Source: Candidatus Aenigmatarchaeota archaeon
GTDB taxonomy: Archaea > Aenigmatarchaeota > Aenigmatarchaeia > QMZP01 > JAFGSV01
NCBI GenBank assembly: GCA_016934325.1
Contig: JAFGSV010000030.1
Location: 1-40,838 of the forward strand
Direction of reading: 5' to 3'
Length of the DNA stretch: 40,838 nt
Shown: positions 1-7,210 of the stretch, piece after piece
How the letters are laid out: every line of letters begins with the position of its first letter
Position numbering within the stretch: the first letter of the stretch is position 1
Position numbers and translations under genes: made by a program
Notes under the pieces: generated by a model
The model's input: only the letters and a program-made list of their open reading frames with translations
Databases searched by the model: none
What the model was told of the DNA's origin: nothing

Positions 1-51
1 AATATAACATAGTAATATACTATCTTGTTTGTTGTTTTGTTTCACAAAAAA

Positions 52-72
52 CTTCCATAGGAAACACGGGGG
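52..72 (+). promoter_or_regulatory. Origin recognition box (ORB)-like element
   Basis: The imperfect dyad TTCCATAGGAAAC is followed three bases later by a run of five G. This matches the general form of archaeal ORBs (TTCC-n-GGAAAC followed by a G string), which bind Orc1/Cdc6. The G string points toward orc1. Confidence 0.6.
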
Positions 73-117
73 CAGGGAATCCCCATATGAAATTTCCCCC
101 AAAAAGCGGCAAAAAAT

Positions 118-134
118 CTCCACAGGAAATAAAG
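118..134 (+). promoter_or_regulatory. Mini-ORB-like element without G string
   Basis: CTCCACAGGAAATAAAG keeps the dyad part of the ORB form (TCCACAGGAAA) but lacks the G run. It lies between the full element and orc1, in the same orientation. Confidence 0.4.
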
Positions 135-182
135 CTTTTTAAGCCCCAAAGCAAATAATAATTCCAAAAATTCTAAGGTGGG

Positions 183-1409
183 ATGATGACGCAGAAATCA
201 TTGCATGAGCTTTTCAGCAGCTACGCTAACACCACGGGAATATTCAGCAACAAAGGCACGCTCTCGTCAGACTTCACTCCCAACAACATCCCCCACCGGG
301 AGAAGCAGATCCAGGAGCTCGCCATGATCCTAAGGCCCGTCCTCAGGGGCGAGAAGCCGTCGAACCTCTTCATTTACGGCAAGACAGGGACGGGAAAGAG
401 CCTTTGCATAAGGAAGGTCAGCAACACCCTGCAGGAGGTCTCGAGCGGTACCGGGAACGGGCTCAAGGTCATATACATAAACTGCAAGATGAGGAAGGTC
501 GCGGACACCGAGTACAGGCTCCTCGCGCAGATAATATCCTACTTCGGGAAGGACGTGCCATTCACCGGGCTCCCCACCAACAACCTGTACAAGGAGCTCT
601 ACAACCTGATCGACAGCAACGGGGGGAACGTCATATTCGTCCTTGACGAGATAGACGCGCTGCTCGAGAAGGTCGGGGACGACATCCTTTACAACCTGAC
701 GAGGATCAACCAGGATCTCAGCCGGGCAAAGATAACGATAGTCGGGATCTCAAACAAGGTATCGTTCATAGACAACCTCGACCCGAGGATAAGGTCTTCG
801 CTGTCCGAGGAGGAGATGATATTCCCGCCATATAACGCTAACGAGCTCAGGGACATCCTCTCCGAGAGATCGAGTACGGCCTTCAACGACGGCTCCGTCG
901 ACCATGCCGTGCTGACCAAGTGCGCGGCGCTGGCCGCCCAGGAGCACGGGGACGCACGGAAGGCCCTGGACCTGCTCAGGGTGGCGGCGGAGCTCGCCGA
1001 GAGGGCGAACAGCGGCAGGGTGACCGAGCACCACGTCGACATCGCCGAGGAGAAGCTCGACAGGGACAGGATAATCGAGATTATAAGGGCCCAGCCGAAG
1101 CAGTCCAAGCTCGTGATGCTGGCGGTGCTGAGCCTCTTCAAGAGGGGGCAGAAGAACATGCAGACGGGCGAGGTATACGAGCTATACGAGCGGCTGGCGC
1201 TCGAGAACGGCCTCAAGACGCTCACCCAGAGGAGGGTCTCCGATCTCATATCCGAGCTGGACATCATGGGCGTGATCAACGCCAGCGTTGTATCGAAGGG
1301 CAGGTACGGCAGGACGAGGAAGATAAACATACAGCTCGGCCAGAAGATCGTGGCGCTCCTTTCCAAGACGCTCGGCGCCGAATTCCCTGAAGCTTTTATT
1401 AATTTCTGA
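183..1409 (+). CDS. Orc1/Cdc6 replication initiator
   Basis: This AAA+ ATPase would bind origin boxes and start replication or load MCM. At 408 aa it has the usual family length. Walker A GKTGTGKS is at residues 66-73 and Walker B IFVLDEID at 151-158. A sensor-1 Asn is in VGISN (187-191) and the sensor-2 Arg in GDARKAL (256-262). A C-terminal winged-helix region covers about 300-400. Two ATGs are adjacent (183 and 186). AAGGTGGG lies just before them, so 186 would have the better spacing. ORB-like sites lie upstream and the polymerase D small subunit directly downstream, which fits an origin-linked replication cluster. Confidence 0.96.
   Translation: MMTQKSLHELFSSYANTTGIFSNKGTLSSDFTPNNIPHREKQIQELAMILRPVLRGEKPSNLFIYGKTGTGKSLCIRKVSNTLQEVSSGTGNGLKVIYINCKMRKVADTEYRLLAQIISYFGKDVPFTGLPTNNLYKELYNLIDSNGGNVIFVLDEIDALLEKVGDDILYNLTRINQDLSRAKITIVGISNKVSFIDNLDPRIRSSLSEEEMIFPPYNANELRDILSERSSTAFNDGSVDHAVLTKCAALAAQEHGDARKALDLLRVAAELAERANSGRVTEHHVDIAEEKLDRDRIIEIIRAQPKQSKLVMLAVLSLFKRGQKNMQTGEVYELYERLALENGLKTLTQRRVSDLISELDIMGVINASVVSKGRYGRTRKINIQLGQKIVALLSKTLGAEFPEAFINF
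1390..1404 (+). promoter_or_regulatory. TATA-like box for the polymerase D small-subunit gene
   Basis: The T/A-rich sequence GCTTTTATTAATTT lies inside the last codons of orc1. Its centre is about 26 bp upstream of the ATG at 1423, the distance expected for a leaderless archaeal transcript. The gene could therefore be transcribed apart from orc1. Confidence 0.4.
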
Positions 1410-1422
1410 CATATGTTTAAGC

Positions 1423-2355
1423 ATGGAGAAGGAGGCCATAGTCAAGAAGCTCCTGAGCCTTGGCGTGATGGCGACGCCCGACGTTATTGACAGGATCGAG
1501 AAGTCGGGGCTCGACGCTTATCTCGGCAACATCAGCAAGGGCAGCTGCATGGTGGTGCAGGAAGGATCCGGGACAGACGATGCCATCAGCTGCCGCGTCG
1601 GGCAGGTCTCCGCAAAGGCCGAGATGACGCCAGACGATTTCGTGCAGGCCATCGCCGACAAGTTCAAGAGGATCCGGGACCTGCTTCTGCGGAAGATGGA
1701 CGCCGTCTCCATCAGCAACATGAGCCGGATCAGCAGCAAGCTGTCCGTTGTGGGGATGGTGAAGGAAAAGACCGGCCAGGGGTTCGTCCTTGAAGACGGG
1801 ACGGGCGAGGTCGAGGTGAAGTCAGCCACCCCGGTTCGGCTCGATGACGTCATAGGCGTCAGGGGCTGGATTAGGGACGGGAAGCTGTTCGGGGAGGAGA
1901 TAGTATACCCCGACATCCCGGTCAACAGGCCCATCCACAGCATGAAAGGCAAGCTGCTGCTGGTCGGGAATGCCGCCGGCGCGAAGGGTGGTGCCGACGT
2001 CGTCGTCAGCCCTTACGCGGCGAGCGATGGAAGCGGGGCGGAGAAGAGCCTGCCCAACCCTGCTTGGATAACCCTCGAGAAGGGGGATAACAGCATGACC
2101 GTGGTCGTGTACAAGCCGGAAAGGCTTGCCGTCAAGAACGACGCGCTCGGCTGGCTTGCGAAGAGGTACATCGGGACCGACGGCGTGCCGGTGCCGGGCG
2201 GGGACAGGGTGCTCGAAACGATACCGGACATACTGTGGATAGTCTCCGAGAACGAGCCCTGGTCGGGCAACTACAAGGGGGTGACCCTCATCTCCTTCGG
2301 GCAGAGGAACCAGGCGCTGATAGACCTGAACACCAGGAAGATAGATATCAGATGA
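1423..2355 (+). CDS. DNA polymerase D small subunit (DP1), short and apparently nuclease-dead
   Basis: In PolD, DP1 partners the large polymerase subunit DP2 and normally has a calcineurin-like phosphoesterase domain with 3'-5' exonuclease activity. Here the OB-fold region is recognisable (about residues 95-165, SVVGMVKEKTGQGFVLEDGTG), followed by VYPDIPVNRP. The C-terminus IPDILWIVS...GNYKGVTLISFGQ aligns by eye with the DP1 segment containing HTGHxH-NGYG-YRGV-NSGT. The metal-binding signatures are gone. The DIHxGS and GD motifs are absent, GNHD reads as YAAS, the YHGRS His is lost (YKPER), and GHxH reads as SENEP. Length is 310 aa against roughly 450-700 usually. One continuous frame reaches the family C-terminus, so it is not a simple truncation. 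Identity is fairly sure; loss of activity is inferred. Confidence 0.8.
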   Translation: MEKEAIVKKLLSLGVMATPDVIDRIEKSGLDAYLGNISKGSCMVVQEGSGTDDAISCRVGQVSAKAEMTPDDFVQAIADKFKRIRDLLLRKMDAVSISNMSRISSKLSVVGMVKEKTGQGFVLEDGTGEVEVKSATPVRLDDVIGVRGWIRDGKLFGEEIVYPDIPVNRPIHSMKGKLLLVGNAAGAKGGADVVVSPYAASDGSGAEKSLPNPAWITLEKGDNSMTVVVYKPERLAVKNDALGWLAKRYIGTDGVPVPGGDRVLETIPDILWIVSENEPWSGNYKGVTLISFGQRNQALIDLNTRKIDIR

Positions 2356-2412
2356 TCCCAGCACATCAGGGCGCTACATGAGCACGAGAAATTCAACGGC
2401 CAGGTTGATGTT

Positions 2413-2420
2413 CTTTAAAC
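2413..2420 (+). promoter_or_regulatory. TATA-like box for the TctA-like gene
   Basis: CTTTAAAC is centred about 28 bp before the GTG at 2446. There is no clear ribosome binding site, which suggests a leaderless transcript starting at or next to that GTG. Confidence 0.4.
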
Positions 2421-2445
2421 CCAACATATATTACTTCTCCCCGGC

Positions 2446-3672
2446 GTGACTTATTCGGAAATCGCGATTGGCATGTTTATCGAGACGGTCCTCTTCTCGG
2501 CCGCGGGAATAGCCCTCGGGGTGCTCGCGGGGCTGGTGCCCGGCCTCCATCCCAATACGGTCCTCATGGTGCTCGCGTCGCTCGTCCTGGCTTCCGGCAC
2601 CATCAGCACATACCCCTTCCTCGCGCTCGTCGTTTCGATGTCGGTGGTAAACACAATCGTGAACTTCATCCCGAGCATTTTCCTTGGCGCCCCCGAACCC
2701 GACAGCTGCCTGTCGGTGCTGCCGGGGCACAGGATGCTGTTGAGAGGGGAAGGCTATGAGGCGCTGCACCTGACTGTCGTGGGCGGTGTGGCGGTTTTGC
2801 TGCTCACAGTGATAGCCCTGCCTTTCGTGCTCTGGTTCATACCTTTCCTATATTCGAACCTAAGGTCGTACATCCACATACTCTTACTTGCGGTTCTAAT
2901 CCTGCTCCTAATGAGCGAGAAGGGCAGAATGAAGGCCTACTCCGCCCTCTTCTTCATGGCATCGGGGATGATGGGCTTCTTCCTGCTTTCTCTCTATCCG
3001 GGTGAGCTGGTGCTGTTCCCTGCCCTGAGCGGCCTTTTCGGGTTTCCGGTGATATTGACGAGCATGGCCCAGGGGACGAAGCTGCCTCCCCAGGCGACCG
3101 ACGTCGGGAGCGGGCACGATTGGAGAAAGGGCGGCATAGGAGGCTGGCTCGCGGGGATGTTCGTCGGCATACTGCCGGGGATCGGCTCGGCGCAGGCCGG
3201 CGTCATCGCCAGCAGGGCGCTGAGGGGCAACGAGAAGGACTTCCTCATCGCCTTGGGGGGAATAAACACATCGAACATAATCTTCACGTTCATCGCCCTC
3301 CAGGCCATCGGGAAGGCGAGATCGGGGGCGGCGTGGGCTGTTTCCGAGGTTATCGGGAGGATAGGATTGTGGGACGTCGGTTTCATAGTGATGATAGCAC
3401 TGGCATCCTGCCTCATCGCAAGCAAGATAACGCTCAGGCTGGGCAGGGGAATGGCCAGGACCATGCACAATATTGATTACAGGAAGGTCAATTCGGCCGT
3501 CCTCGTCCTGATGATTGCGCTGATCCTGCTGATAACCGGGCCCGCCGGGCTGGCAATAACATCGATTTGCGCCTTGCTGGGCATGGCGTGCACCAGGGCC
3601 GGAGCGAAGAAGATGTACCTGATGGGATTCCTGATGCTCCCGACAATCATGTTCTTCTCGGGAATATCATAG
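2446..3672 (+). CDS. Archaeal TctA/DUF112-type membrane protein
   Basis: This 408-aa polytopic protein has about ten hydrophobic segments. It resembles the large membrane subunit of tripartite tricarboxylate transporters in its archaeal stand-alone form. The two family signature repeats are visible as GLVPGLHPNT (about 29-38) and GILPGIGSAQAG (about 241-252), an internal duplication typical of TctA. No periplasmic binding protein or small TctB-like gene is nearby, so the substrate is unknown and transport itself is inferred. The GTG start is favoured by the TATA spacing; the in-frame ATG at 2473 is an alternative. Confidence 0.8.
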   Translation: MTYSEIAIGMFIETVLFSAAGIALGVLAGLVPGLHPNTVLMVLASLVLASGTISTYPFLALVVSMSVVNTIVNFIPSIFLGAPEPDSCLSVLPGHRMLLRGEGYEALHLTVVGGVAVLLLTVIALPFVLWFIPFLYSNLRSYIHILLLAVLILLLMSEKGRMKAYSALFFMASGMMGFFLLSLYPGELVLFPALSGLFGFPVILTSMAQGTKLPPQATDVGSGHDWRKGGIGGWLAGMFVGILPGIGSAQAGVIASRALRGNEKDFLIALGGINTSNIIFTFIALQAIGKARSGAAWAVSEVIGRIGLWDVGFIVMIALASCLIASKITLRLGRGMARTMHNIDYRKVNSAVLVLMIALILLITGPAGLAITSICALLGMACTRAGAKKMYLMGFLMLPTIMFFSGIS

Positions 3673-3770
3673 AACGCCATTGGCGTGTTTGGGACATGGT
3701 AAGTTAACGCTTATTGCACGCGCCATTTCCATGTTAACGCACGATAAATCAATATTCACATTACTATGTT

Positions 3771-3795
3771 ACCCCCCTGTTTCTTGTGGAAACCT
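3771..3795 (-). promoter_or_regulatory. ORB-like element
   Basis: On the minus strand this reads TTTCCACAAGAAAC, then A, then a run of six G. It has the dyad plus G-string form of archaeal Orc1/Cdc6 binding sites, and the G string points left, toward orc1. Confidence 0.6.
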
Positions 3796-3871
3796 GAAAA
3801 TTGTGCAATTAACAGGCAGCAGGCGGCGTCGTGTGAAAGTGGCATGAAGAAATTACGCAAATCAGCAAAAC

Positions 3872-3895
3872 GACCCCCTCATTTCACGTGGAGAT
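3872..3895 (-). promoter_or_regulatory. ORB-like element
   Basis: On the minus strand this reads TCTCCACGTGAAAT, then GA, then a run of five G. It has the same orientation and build as the element 100 bp to the left, with a slightly weaker dyad. Confidence 0.5.
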
Positions 3896-3977
3896 TCACG
3901 CGGGTGGTGGACACGCTCTGTGAAGCTTGATGAACCGGCACAGAAACAGGCAGACTGCGGAGCCGTGATAAAATGAA

Positions 3978-6638
3978 CTAGCGGATCCTGACCATGTCGG
4001 CAGGGCCCGATGCGGACGAGAACAGGAAGGAACCGCCGCATTCGCACCTCCCCACGAGCGGGGGCCTCCTGTACGGCCTGTTGCATTTGCTGCACAGGAA
4101 GCCGTTCACGTCATTTACGCTCACGATTACAGGTTCACGCGCGGCCTGTTCCTGCTCATGCTTGTGATTGTGGTTGTTAATAGCCTCGGCGAGGCCCATC
4201 TGCTTCCCCATGCCTAGAAGCTCCTCCCTGTCGACCCCGATCGCCCCGAATATCCTCTCGAGCGGGGGGAGAAGTTGGTTGTTGATGTAGTAGTTCGAAT
4301 CGAGCTTTATCCCGTTGTCCTTCACGTAAGAAGGGTCCTCCGCCCTCTTCGACAGCAGCTGGGTGCCCTTGACAATCACATAGCCTATCCTGTCGCCCAC
4401 GCCGGGGATGTCGAGCGCTTTCCTGCCCATCATCTTCTTTATCACCTCGACATGGGGCTGCACCCCGACGTATGAATCGGGCCTCTTCGTGATCGTCTTG
4501 GTGATCACGAGCTTTTCTATGTCTATCTTCCCATCGAGCAGCTTGTTCACGATGTCCCTGAAGTACTTCACGGCCTCCTTCAGGTCGTTGTGCTTGAGTA
4601 TGATCTCTATGATCTGGCACATGGTCTCCGACGTCAGCTCGCACCAGTCCCTCCTGACGGTCTCTATGCCCTTCATCACAACGTCCTCCTTCCACTCGCC
4701 GTCCTTCCCCCTCTCGATGGACCATGCCATGTACCTCTTCTTGGTCAATGGCAGGAACCTCTTGAAGATCTTCTCGAACTCCAGCTCCATTATCCCCGGC
4801 AGCTTCTCGGTAATCTTGGTCGATAGCTCCCTGCCCATCCTCTCAGCCTCATCCAGATTCTCCGTCGGTACCTTTATCATCACGGAGTCCGTGTCCCCGT
4901 ACACGACCTCAAAGCCGTATTCGCCTTCTATGGTCTTCACGGTCTCCTGGATGGTGCGCCTCCCGAGGGATGTTATCGCGCTGGCTATCGCTATGTTGTG
5001 TATCTTGGCCCTGGAATAGCCGAAGTATCCGTAGAAGGCGTTCGCCATTACCTTCAGGGCGAGCTGCTTCATGTTCAGGCTGTCAAACACCCTGCCTTCA
5101 GCCTGGGACATCTGCTTCTTGACCTTGCCCCTCTCGGCCATCAGGTTCTCGAGTATCCTTGGCATTATCCCGTAGCGCGTCTTCCTGTCGACGAACCTGG
5201 CGCCGAGCGGGGTAGTGATGACGCCCTCTGCCTTGTCGTCGCTGACGAGAGTGGTCGGGCATATGTTATATGTCCGGATGAGGCTGGGGTACATGGACTT
5301 GAAGTCGAGCACGAGGACCATAGAATGGATCCCCCTCTTCGGCTCGAGCACGAATCCCCCCTTGAGCGAATCCTTCTTTTCCCCGTTCCCGTTCTCCTCG
5401 GGAACCCTGTCCGCCTTGGACGGGAGTATGTAGCCGGCCTTGTTGAACTCCCTGAGCAGGTAGTTCTCGATCCTCTGTATCTCCCCTCCTCCCAGTATGT
5501 CGTTCAGCAGGGATCCCGATATCTTAGCGAGCGCGACGTACTTGTCGAGCAGCTTCATCTTGAGCAGAAGGTTCATTGCGAGCCTGCTGTCCTGCAAGCA
5601 ATAATCCGCGAGCTTCTTGAACTCGGCCTGGGTCCCCCTCCAGTACTTGCCGATCTCGGACTTCTTGACGTCCCCCTTCTCCTCGCCGAGCAGCTCCTTG
5701 GAAACGAAGTCCAGCCCGTACCGCTTGAGGTTCCATCCGCTCTTGACGATCTGGAAGGAATCCGCCATGAGCCTGCCGATTATGGTTATCTTGTACCTGT
5801 TGGCGAACTTGTCGTACCTGACGTACTTGGAGGTGCACCTGCCGAACACCGGCTTCACGTTGTTCTTCCTCATCCTGTCGATGAGGTACGGCATGTCGAA
5901 GTTGTTTATGTTGTAGCCCGTGATGACGTCCGGGTCGTATTCGTTTAGTGTATCGACCAGCTTCTTCAGCATGTCCTTCTCGTCGCTGCAGGGGTCGATC
6001 CCGTCCCCGGCCCTGGTGGACAGGATGATGTGCTTCTTCCCCCTGAATCCCGGCTCGAAAACCAGAGATATCAGGACTACGGGGTCCCTCTCCGCCTCGG
6101 GCATCTTCCCAGCGTCGTCGCTGACCGTCTCAATGTCGATCGCCATGTATTTGAGCGGGGCGTCCTCGTCCTTCTCCACAGCCTCCAAGTGCTTCATCTG
6201 AACCTTCCTCTCGGCCGTGACCGATGTGGTGGCAATGCCGTTGCTTTCGGTCGTCTTGATCCATTTCATGCCCCCGATGCCGTTATCGTTCATCCACCTG
6301 TACTTGAAAAGTATGTCGGCTTCGTAAGGAACGTACCCCTTCGACCTGAGCATGTCGCGAATCTCGGGGGTCTTTGCCGGGTTCCTCAGCGTAATCTTGT
6401 AGACTTCGCTGGGCTCCTGGTAGCCGACCGGCAGGCATCTCTTCACCTTCTCTATGGACAGCACCTGCGGGTTGCCCCTGAGATGCTCCTCCAACCCATC
6501 GCCGGTCACGTAGAAGTAGGGCATGAACCCCTCGTAGAAGCCGCAGACGGTCTCGCCCTCACGGTTCTTCCCGAACACCCTCACGATGGGCTTCTCGTTC
6601 ACCAGGACATAGTCGACGTCAAGCACCTGGAACTCCAT
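3978..6638 (-). CDS. Family-B DNA polymerase with C-terminal zinc-ribbon extension
   Basis: This 886-aa protein is a replicative/repair polymerase with proofreading. Exo I is MAIDIET (D168, E170), Exo II NINNFDMPYL (D248) and Exo III YCLQD (Y346, D350). Motif A is DFKSMYPSLI (D445), motif B KVMANAFYGYFG (529-540) and motif C YGDTDS (D582, D584). All catalytic residues are present. The segment KQMGLAEAI (812-820) lies where many archaeal PolBs end with a PCNA-binding tail. Beyond it are about 65 extra residues with a Cys pattern C849-x2-C852...C865-x-C867, probably a zinc ribbon. The gene faces the orc1 group across the ORB-bearing gap. On the minus strand, TATA-like GTTTATATC near 6671-6681 precedes a short leader with a GTGGTG ribosome binding site. 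Confidence 0.97.
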   Translation of the reverse strand: MEFQVLDVDYVLVNEKPIVRVFGKNREGETVCGFYEGFMPYFYVTGDGLEEHLRGNPQVLSIEKVKRCLPVGYQEPSEVYKITLRNPAKTPEIRDMLRSKGYVPYEADILFKYRWMNDNGIGGMKWIKTTESNGIATTSVTAERKVQMKHLEAVEKDEDAPLKYMAIDIETVSDDAGKMPEAERDPVVLISLVFEPGFRGKKHIILSTRAGDGIDPCSDEKDMLKKLVDTLNEYDPDVITGYNINNFDMPYLIDRMRKNNVKPVFGRCTSKYVRYDKFANRYKITIIGRLMADSFQIVKSGWNLKRYGLDFVSKELLGEEKGDVKKSEIGKYWRGTQAEFKKLADYCLQDSRLAMNLLLKMKLLDKYVALAKISGSLLNDILGGGEIQRIENYLLREFNKAGYILPSKADRVPEENGNGEKKDSLKGGFVLEPKRGIHSMVLVLDFKSMYPSLIRTYNICPTTLVSDDKAEGVITTPLGARFVDRKTRYGIMPRILENLMAERGKVKKQMSQAEGRVFDSLNMKQLALKVMANAFYGYFGYSRAKIHNIAIASAITSLGRRTIQETVKTIEGEYGFEVVYGDTDSVMIKVPTENLDEAERMGRELSTKITEKLPGIMELEFEKIFKRFLPLTKKRYMAWSIERGKDGEWKEDVVMKGIETVRRDWCELTSETMCQIIEIILKHNDLKEAVKYFRDIVNKLLDGKIDIEKLVITKTITKRPDSYVGVQPHVEVIKKMMGRKALDIPGVGDRIGYVIVKGTQLLSKRAEDPSYVKDNGIKLDSNYYINNQLLPPLERIFGAIGVDREELLGMGKQMGLAEAINNHNHKHEQEQAAREPVIVSVNDVNGFLCSKCNRPYRRPPLVGRCECGGSFLFSSASGPADMVRIR

Positions 6639-6745
6639 AGAACACCACTGAAAGTAGTTGGGCGGAAAATGATATAAACATGATTATCCCTTGTTATATA
6701 TAATCAAAGTTGGATTTTTAAAAACTGTCTTTCGAGGCACAAAAT

Positions 6746-6757
6746 AACATTTAAAAC
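6746..6757 (+). promoter_or_regulatory. TATA-like box for NAC gene
   Basis: AACATTTAAAAC is centred about 25 bp upstream of the ATG at 6777. A second T/A box lies at 6713-6724. The position supports the ATG at 6777 over the upstream GTGs at 6759 and 6768. Confidence 0.4.
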
Positions 6758-6776
6758 AGTGAGAGAAGTGAATGGT

Positions 6777-7097
6777 ATGAACATAAATCCCAGGCAGATC
6801 GAGAAGGCGATGAAGAGGATGGGCATGCAGGCGGTGCCCATCGAGGCCGAGGAGGTCATCATCAGGACCCCCGACAAGGACATAGTGATCTCCAACCCCC
6901 AGGTCACAAATATCAACATGATGGGCCAGCAGACCTACCAGGTCGTCGGCGAGGCCGAGGAGAAGCCGCGTTCACGCTTCAGCGACGAGGATGTGAGGAT
7001 GGTGATGGAGAAGGCCGGTGTCGGCGAGGCCGAGGCGAAGACGGCGCTCGACGAGGAAGGGGACATCGCATCCGCCATACTCAAACTTAAGAAGTGA
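6777..7097 (+). CDS. Archaeal nascent polypeptide-associated complex protein (NAC alpha type)
   Basis: This 106-aa protein would form a homodimer near the ribosome exit tunnel and shield nascent chains. The N-terminus MNINPRQIEKAMKRMGMQ is typical of archaeal NAC. It is followed by the NAC beta-barrel (EAEEVIIRTPDKDIVISNPQV). A C-terminal UBA domain (FSDEDVRMVMEKAGVGEAEA to ILKLKK, about 66-106) completes the family architecture. In-frame GTGs at 6759 and 6768 would add residues not expected for the family and lie close to the TATA-like box, so ATG 6777 is preferred. Confidence 0.93.
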   Translation: MNINPRQIEKAMKRMGMQAVPIEAEEVIIRTPDKDIVISNPQVTNINMMGQQTYQVVGEAEEKPRSRFSDEDVRMVMEKAGVGEAEAKTALDEEGDIASAILKLKK

Positions 7098-7210
7098 CAT
7101 GGAAGCGACCATTACATCCCGGTTCCAACCGGCGCCGTCTTGGAGAAAGGCACGGATTCTTGAACGAGCCATCATACAAACTTAATACAGATAAATCCCA
7201 ATAATTACTC

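Larger units (their letters stand above)
1..182. other. AT-rich non-coding region, candidate replication origin
   Basis: No gene fits here. The first 50 bases are very AT-rich and could be an unwinding element. They are followed by one good origin-recognition-box-like element (52-72) and one partial element (118-134), directly upstream of orc1. Archaeal origins are commonly next to orc1/cdc6 genes. The window begins inside this region, so more elements may lie to the left. A T/A-rich stretch at 133-144 could be the orc1 TATA box. Confidence 0.55.
3673..3977. other. Non-coding region with two ORB-like elements, candidate origin
   Basis: This gap between two convergent genes (the TctA-like gene and polB) has no credible gene. 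It holds two ORB-like elements in the minus orientation (3771-3795 and 3872-3895). It also has two copies of GTTAACGC (3703-3710 and 3733-3740) and a short perfect palindrome ACGCCA-T-TGGCGT (3674-3686) just after the upstream stop. The gap separates two gene ends and needs no promoter, so the ORB-like sites are more suggestive of an origin than of gene regulation. Confidence 0.55.

Noticed and set aside
1423-2355. DP1 explained as a frameshifted or split gene
   Set aside because: One continuous frame runs from a plausible promoter to the family C-terminus, and I see no DP1 motifs in the other two frames around it.
3674-3686. Palindrome ACGCCA-T-TGGCGT as a transcription terminator
   Set aside because: The loop is a single base and only a short T run follows; archaeal terminators are usually T-rich tracts, so I only note it.
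4998-5948. 316-codon plus-strand frame inside polB
   Set aside because: Antisense to catalytic regions of polB; composition is that of a shadow frame and there is no promoter or ribosome binding site.
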